A stretch of 64,000 bases of DNA, taken from NCBI GenBank assembly GCA_030374805.1, contig JARGSG010000015.1:992001-1056000 (forward strand), read 5' to 3'. This document shows, one piece after another, positions 57,301 through 64,000 of the stretch (positions within the stretch are counted from its first letter, which is position 1; each line of letters opens with the position of its first letter). The notes beneath the pieces were generated by a model, which did not search any database, was not told the DNA's origin, and saw nothing but the letters and a program-made list of their open reading frames with translations. This DNA comes from Gracilaria gracilis (lineage: Eukaryota; Rhodophyta; Florideophyceae; Gracilariales; Gracilariaceae). The position numbers and the translations under genes are program-made.

Positions 57301-60300
57301 TGCATTGTGGTTTTGGTGGTGGTTTGTGCGGGTTATGGTTTCCAATGACCCACTGAACGATTTGGTAGGTGTTCGATGGTGTATATCTATACATAAAGTG
57401 TGTTCAAGACTGTCATGAAAGCTAGGGTGCTGGATTTTGGCCCTAAAAGGAAATGGAAGCCAATTGGAAAGTACAGCGATTTTTGTGCTGTTTATCTAGT
57501 AGATTTTGTTAGTAGTAATTGACATGACGTGTTGCGGTTTTGAGTGAGATGTTTGAGGAGGATGTAGGAAGGGTATGGGAGGGATCTGGGAGTGAAGATT
57601 GCGTTTTGTGTAATTGAAAATGGAAAAAAGTAATTGAAAAAAGCGAGAAGTACGTTGAAGGGGGTGTAACGGTAGAAAATGGGAATTGGAGACGGTCGGA
57701 GAGTGAAAAACAGGTAGTAGAGTTGTAGAGAAGACGGTGTTTTCAGTTTTGAGCAGGAGGGAGGTGAAAAACATTCGTAGTGGAAAGAATTTGGGTTTGA
57801 TATTGACTAGGGGTTCATAGGTGGAGGTCAGACGAGAGGCTGAAGTGATGAGCGGTATGCTTTCCTGTTTTGGGGCTTGTTTGGGGTTTGTCTCAGGTTT
57901 GTTTGGGGTCTGTTCTCAACCGATAAATGTGGCTGCAGTGGCGATTGCTGTGGTTGCAAGGTTTTGTGCCCTGGGAGGGTTTGCTGGGGATGGAAAGAGA
58001 TTGGCGTGTATACAACATACTAAATGGGAATTAGCATAATTGGATTGGTGGATAATCACCAATAGGATACGGGAAGGTAGCCATGATAGTATTTGGGGGG
58101 CTTGTGGTCAGGGTTGTTTGCATTGTGGTTTTGGTGGTGGTTTGTGCGGGTTATGGTTTCCAATGACCCACTGAACGATTTGGTAGGTGTTCGATGGTGT
58201 ATATCTATACATAAAGTGTGTTCAAGACTGTCATGAAAGCTAGGGTGCTGGATTTTGGCCCTAAAAGGAAATGGAAGCCAATTGGAAAGTACAGCGATTT
58301 TTGTGCTGTTTATCTAGTAGATTTTGTTAGTAGTAATTGACATGACGTGTTGCGGTTTTGAGTGAGATGTTTGAGGAGGATGTAGGAAGGGTATGGGAGG
58401 GATCTGGGAGTGAAGATTGCGTTTTGTGTAATTGAAAATGGAAAAAAGTAATTGAAAAAAGCGAGAAGTACGTTGAAGGGGGTGTAACGGTAGAAAATGG
58501 GAATTGGAGACGGTCGGAGAGTGAAAAACAGGTAGTAGAGTTGTAGAGAAGACGGTGTTTTCAGTTTTGAGCAGGAGGGAGGTGAAAAACATTCGTAGTG
58601 GAAAGAATTTGGGTTTGATATTGACTAGGGGTTCATAGGTGGAGGTCAGACGAGAGGCTGAAGTGATGAGCGGTATGCTTTCCTGTTTTGGGGCTTGTTT
58701 GGGGTTTGTCTCAGGTTTGTTTGGGGTCTGTTCTCAACCGATAAATGTGGCTGCAGTGGCGATTGCTGTGGTTGCAAGGTTTTGTGCCCTGGGAGGGTTT
58801 GCTGGGGATGGAAAGAGATTGGCGTGTATACAACATACTAAATGGGAATTAGCATAATTGGATTGGTGGATAATCACCAATAGGATACGGGAAGGTAGCC
58901 ATGATAGTATTTGGGGGGCTTGTGGTCAGGGTTGTTTGCATTGTGGTTTTGGTGGTGGTTTGTGCGGGTTATGGTTTCCAATGACCCACTGAACGATTTG
59001 GTAGGTGTTCGATGGTGTATATCTATACATAAAGTGTGTTCAAGACTGTCATGAAAGCTAGGGTGCTGGATTTTGGCCCTAAAAGGAAATGGAAGCCAAT
59101 TGGAAAGTACAGCGATTTTTGTGCTGTTTATCTAGTAGATTTTGTTAGTAGTAATTGACATGACGTGTTGCGGTTTTGAGTGAGATGTTTGAGGAGGATG
59201 TAGGAAGGGTATGGGAGGGATCTGGGAGTGAAGATTGCGTTTTGTGTAATTGAAAATGGAAAAAAGTAATTGAAAAAAGCGAGAAGTACGTTGAAGGGGG
59301 TGTAACGGTAGAAAATGGGAATTGGAGACGGTCGGAGAGTGAAAAACAGGTAGTAGAGTTGTAGAGAAGACGGTGTTTTCAGTTTTGAGCAGGAGGGAGG
59401 TGAAAAACATTCGTAGTGGAAAGAATTTGGGTTTGATATTGACTAGGGGTTCATAGGTGGAGGTCAGACGAGAGGCTGAAGTGATGAGCGGTATGCTTTC
59501 CTGTTTTGGGGCTTGTTTGGGGTTTGTCTCAGGTTTGTTTGGGGTCTGTTCTCAACCGATAAATGTGGCTGCAGTGGCGATTGCTGTGGTTGCAAGGTTT
59601 TGTGCCCTGGGAGGGTTTGCTGGGGATGGAAAGAGATTGGCGTGTATACAACATACTAAATGGGAATTAGCATAATTGGATTGGTGGATAATCACCAATA
59701 GGATACGGGAAGGTAGCCATGATAGTATTTGGGGGGCTTGTGGTCAGGGTTGTTTGCATTGTGGTTTTGGTGGTGGTTTGTGCGGGTTATGGTTTCCAAT
59801 GACCCACTGAACGATTTGGTAGGTGTTCGATGGTGTATATCTATACATAAAGTGTGTTCAAGACTGTCATGAAAGCTAGGGTGCTGGATTTTGGCCCTAA
59901 AAGGAAATGGAAGCCAATTGGAAAGTACAGCGATTTTTGTGCTGTTTATCTAGTAGATTTTGTTAGTAGTAATTGACATGACGTGTTGCGGTTTTGAGTG
60001 AGATGTTTGAGGAGGATGTAGGAAGGGTATGGGAGGGATCTGGGAGTGAAGATTGCGTTTTGTGTAATTGAAAATGGAAAAAAGTAATTGAAAAAAGCGA
60101 GAAGTACGTTGAAGGGGGTGTAACGGTAGAAAATGGGAATTGGAGACGGTCGGAGAGTGAAAAACAGGTAGTAGAGTTGTAGAGAAGACGGTGTTTTCAG
60201 TTTTGAGCAGGAGGGAGGTGAAAAACATTCGTAGTGGAAAGAATTTGGGTTTGATATTGACTAGGGGTTCATAGGTGGAGGTCAGACGAGAGGCTGAAGT

Positions 60301-63300
60301 GATGAGCGGTATGCTTTCCTGTTTTGGGGCTTGTTTGGGGTTTGTCTCAGGTTTGTTTGGGGTCTGTTCTCAACCGATAAATGTGGCTGCAGTGGCGATT
60401 GCTGTGGTTGCAAGGTTTTGTGCCCTGGGAGGGTTTGCTGGGGATGGAAAGAGATTGGCGTGTATACAACATACTAAATGGGAATTAGCATAATTGGATT
60501 GGTGGATAATCACCAATAGGATACGGGAAGGTAGCCATGATAGTATTTGGGGGGCTTGTGGTCAGGGTTGTTTGCATTGTGGTTTTGGTGGTGGTTTGTG
60601 CGGGTTATGGTTTCCAATGACCCACTGAACGATTTGGTAGGTGTTCGATGGTGTATATCTATACATAAAGTGTGTTCAAGACTGTCATGAAAGCTAGGGT
60701 GCTGGATTTTGGCCCTAAAAGGAAATGGAAGCCAATTGGAAAGTACAGCGATTTTTGTGCTGTTTATCTAGTAGATTTTGTTAGTAGTAATTGACATGAC
60801 GTGTTGCGGTTTTGAGTGAGATGTTTGAGGAGGATGTAGGAAGGGTATGGGAGGGATCTGGGAGTGAAGATTGCGTTTTGTGTAATTGAAAATGGAAAAA
60901 AGTAATTGAAAAAAGCGAGAAGTACGTTGAAGGGGGTGTAACGGTAGAAAATGGGAATTGGAGACGGTCGGAGAGTGAAAAACAGGTAGTAGAGTTGTAG
61001 AGAAGACGGTGTTTTCAGTTTTGAGCAGGAGGGAGGTGAAAAACATTCGTAGTGGAAAGAATTTGGGTTTGATATTGACTAGGGGTTCATAGGTGGAGGT
61101 CAGACGAGAGGCTGAAGTGATGAGCGGTATGCTTTCCTGTTTTGGGGCTTGTTTGGGGTTTGTCTCAGGTTTGTTTGGGGTCTGTTCTCAACCGATAAAT
61201 GTGGCTGCAGTGGCGATTGCTGTGGTTGCAAGGTTTTGTGCCCTGGGAGGGTTTGCTGGGGATGGAAAGAGATTGGCGTGTATACAACATACTAAATGGG
61301 AATTAGCATAATTGGATTGGTGGATAATCACCAATAGGATACGGGAAGGTAGCCATGATAGTATTTGGGGGGCTTGTGGTCAGGGTTGTTTGCATTGTGG
61401 TTTTGGTGGTGGTTTGTGCGGGTTATGGTTTCCAATGACCCACTGAACGATTTGGTAGGTGTTCGATGGTGTATATCTATACATAAAGTGTGTTCAAGAC
61501 TGTCATGAAAGCTAGGGTGCTGGATTTTGGCCCTAAAAGGAAATGGAAGCCAATTGGAAAGTACAGCGATTTTTGTGCTGTTTATCTAGTAGATTTTGTT
61601 AGTAGTAATTGACATGACGTGTTGCGGTTTTGAGTGAGATGTTTGAGGAGGATGTAGGAAGGGTATGGGAGGGATCTGGGAGTGAAGATTGCGTTTTGTG
61701 TAATTGAAAATGGAAAAAAGTAATTGAAAAAAGCGAGAAGTACGTTGAAGGGGGTGTAACGGTAGAAAATGGGAATTGGAGACGGTCGGAGAGTGAAAAA
61801 CAGGTAGTAGAGTTGTAGAGAAGACGGTGTTTTCAGTTTTGAGCAGGAGGGAGGTGAAAAACATTCGTAGTGGAAAGAATTTGGGTTTGATATTGACTAG
61901 GGGTTCATAGGTGGAGGTCAGACGAGAGGCTGAAGTGATGAGCGGTATGCTTTCCTGTTTTGGGGCTTGTTTGGGGTTTGTCTCAGGTTTGTTTGGGGTC
62001 TGTTCTCAACCGATAAATGTGGCTGCAGTGGCGATTGCTGTGGTTGCAAGGTTTTGTGCCCTGGGAGGGTTTGCTGGGGATGGAAAGAGATTGGCGTGTA
62101 TACAACATACTAAATGGGAATTAGCATAATTGGATTGGTGGATAATCACCAATAGGATACGGGAAGGTAGCCATGATAGTATTTGGGGGGCTTGTGGTCA
62201 GGGTTGTTTGCATTGTGGTTTTGGTGGTGGTTTGTGCGGGTTATGGTTTCCAATGACCCACTGAACGATTTGGTAGGTGTTCGATGGTGTATATCTATAC
62301 ATAAAGTGTGTTCAAGACTGTCATGAAAGCTAGGGTGCTGGATTTTGGCCCTAAAAGGAAATGGAAGCCAATTGGAAAGTACAGCGATTTTTGTGCTGTT
62401 TATCTAGTAGATTTTGTTAGTAGTAATTGACATGACGTGTTGCGGTTTTGAGTGAGATGTTTGAGGAGGATGTAGGAAGGGTATGGGAGGGATCTGGGAG
62501 TGAAGATTGCGTTTTGTGTAATTGAAAATGGAAAAAAGTAATTGAAAAAAGCGAGAAGTACGTTGAAGGGGGTGTAACGGTAGAAAATGGGAATTGGAGA
62601 CGGTCGGAGAGTGAAAAACAGGTAGTAGAGTTGTAGAGAAGACGGTGTTTTCAGTTTTGAGCAGGAGGGAGGTGAAAAACATTCGTAGTGGAAAGAATTT
62701 GGGTTTGATATTGACTAGGGGTTCATAGGTGGAGGTCAGACGAGAGGCTGAAGTGATGAGCGGTATGCTTTCCTGTTTTGGGGCTTGTTTGGGGTTTGTC
62801 TCAGGTTTGTTTGGGGTCTGTTCTCAACCGATAAATGTGGCTGCAGTGGCGATTGCTGTGGTTGCAAGGTTTTGTGCCCTGGGAGGGTTTGCTGGGGATG
62901 GAAAGAGATTGGCGTGTATACAACATACTAAATGGGAATTAGCATAATTGGATTGGTGGATAATCACCAATAGGATACGGGAAGGTAGCCATGATAGTAT
63001 TTGGGGGGCTTGTGGTCAGGGTTGTTTGCATTGTGGTTTTGGTGGTGGTTTGTGCGGGTTATGGTTTCCAATGACCCACTGAACGATTTGGTAGGTGTTC
63101 GATGGTGTATATCTATACATAAAGTGTGTTCAAGACTGTCATGAAAGCTAGGGTGCTGGATTTTGGCCCTAAAAGGAAATGGAAGCCAATTGGAAAGTAC
63201 AGCGATTTTTGTGCTGTTTATCTAGTAGATTTTGTTAGTAGTAATTGACATGACGTGTTGCGGTTTTGAGTGAGATGTTTGAGGAGGATGTAGGAAGGGT

Positions 63301-64000
63301 ATGGGAGGGATCTGGGAGTGAAGATTGCGTTTTGTGTAATTGAAAATGGAAAAAAGTAATTGAAAAAAGCGAGAAGTACGTTGAAGGGGGGTGTAACGGT
63401 AGAAAATGGGAATTGGAGACGGTCGGAGAGTGAAAAACAGGTAGTAGAGTTGTAGAGAAGACGGTGTTTTCAGTTTTGAGCAGGAGGGAGGTGAAAAACA
63501 TTCGTAGTGGAAAGAATTTGGGTTTGATATTGACTAGGGGTTCATAGGTGGAGGTCAGACGAGAGGCTGAAGTGATGAGCGGTATGCTTTCCTGTTTTGG
63601 GGCTTGTTTGGGGTTTGTCTCAGGTTTGTTTGGGGTCTGTTCTCAACCGATAAATGTGGCTGCAGTGGCGATTGCTGTGGTTGCAAGGTTTTGTGCCCTG
63701 GGAGGGTTTGCTGGGGATGGAAAGAGATTGGCGTGTATACAACATACTAAATGGGAATTAGCATAATTGGATTGGTGGATAATCACCAATAGGATACGGG
63801 AAGGTAGCCATGATAGTATTTGGGGGGCTTGTGGTCAGGGTTGTTTGCATTGTGGTTTTGGTGGTGGTTTGTGCGGGTTATGGTTTCCAATGACCCACTG
63901 AACGATTTGGTAGGTGTTCGATGGTGTATATCTATACATAAAGTGTGTTCAAGACTGTCATGAAAGCTAGGGTGCTGGATTTTGGCCCTAAAAGGAAATG
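48373..64000 (+). repeat. 818-bp satellite: 19 full tandem units plus part of a 20th
   Basis: Unit starts (GTTCGATGGTGTATATC) fall at 48373 and then every 818 bp to 63097, and at 63916. The last interval is 819 because of one extra G in a G-run near 63385. Units are almost identical. Two sites about 50 bp apart vary together: units 1, 2 and 4-7 have GGTATAACGG with AAAACCAGG, and units 3 and 8-19 have GGTGTAACGG with AAAAACAGG. Unit 1 has private changes (GATAGTG at its start, GATGTGGG near 48561), as expected for an array edge. The array runs off the window. Each unit has a 92-codon minus frame and a 72-codon plus frame without support as genes. Confidence 0.97.

Noticed and set aside
48373-64000. 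CRISPR-like or tandem gene array
   Set aside because: 818-bp units have no short-repeat/spacer alternation, and the frames inside lack signs of coding constraint.
1-64000. rRNA or tRNA genes
   Set aside because: I looked for conserved tRNA box sequences and rRNA landmarks and saw none that I could support.

Overview
The window reads as a transposon-packed, gene-poor stretch of a eukaryotic nuclear chromosome. LTR retrotransposons, a CACTA/Plavaka-type DNA transposon, foldback MITEs and a long satellite array fill most of it. There are no operons or bacterial-style gene strings, and I found no rRNA or tRNA gene. Long frames run without obvious introns in most candidate genes, and one frame carries an AATAAA signal beside its stop. 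A compact-gened alga with much repeat DNA (for example a red macroalga) would fit, but nothing here proves the lineage.

Layout. 1-1.6 kb: decayed minus-strand DNA amino-methyltransferase, cut by the window edge. 2.6-5.1 kb: 76-bp palindromes and a duplicated block of about 1 kb. 5.4-9.2 kb: a broken plus-strand gene or genes of unknown role, ending in a 2-oxoglutarate/Fe(II) dioxygenase-like domain. 9.4-10.2 kb: pseudogene of a Rossmann-fold oxidoreductase. 10.8-12.0 kb: copy A of a coiled-coil gene family, followed by a transposon end. 12.0-14.8 kb: truncated Plavaka-like transposase. 15.1-16.2 kb: repeat R1. 17.2-18.4 kb: copy B of the coiled-coil gene and its element end. 18.5-19.6 kb: unknown gene split by a 369-bp MITE. 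20.4-21.7 kb: copia-like remnant. 22.3-22.7 kb: second dioxygenase-like fragment. 23.1-46.9 kb: one old Ty3/gypsy-type element with two LTRs of about 477 bp; a MITE sits in its 3' LTR and a 12.8-kb DNA transposon (element X) sits inside it. 47.5-48.1 kb: small minus-strand gene. 48.4 kb to the window end: at least 19 near-identical 818-bp tandem units.

How the parts relate. Element X (30542-43350) has matching termini (CGTCTGTGTTCTGCAA) and a TT target duplication. It carries the coiled-coil gene (copy C), a long plus-strand gene, a Plavaka-like transposase and a small basic protein gene. The two MITEs have the same terminal sequence and also make 2-bp duplications, so X-type transposases are the natural candidates for moving them. 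Copies A and B of the coiled-coil gene each point at a terminus of the same general sequence. The family therefore looks like standard cargo of this transposon group rather than a host gene.

The most unusual points are this TIR-linked family (autonomous element, cargo and MITEs), the mobile palindrome modules, the presence of methyltransferase and dioxygenase remnants in the same transposon-rich locus, and the homogenised satellite with two co-varying sequence types.
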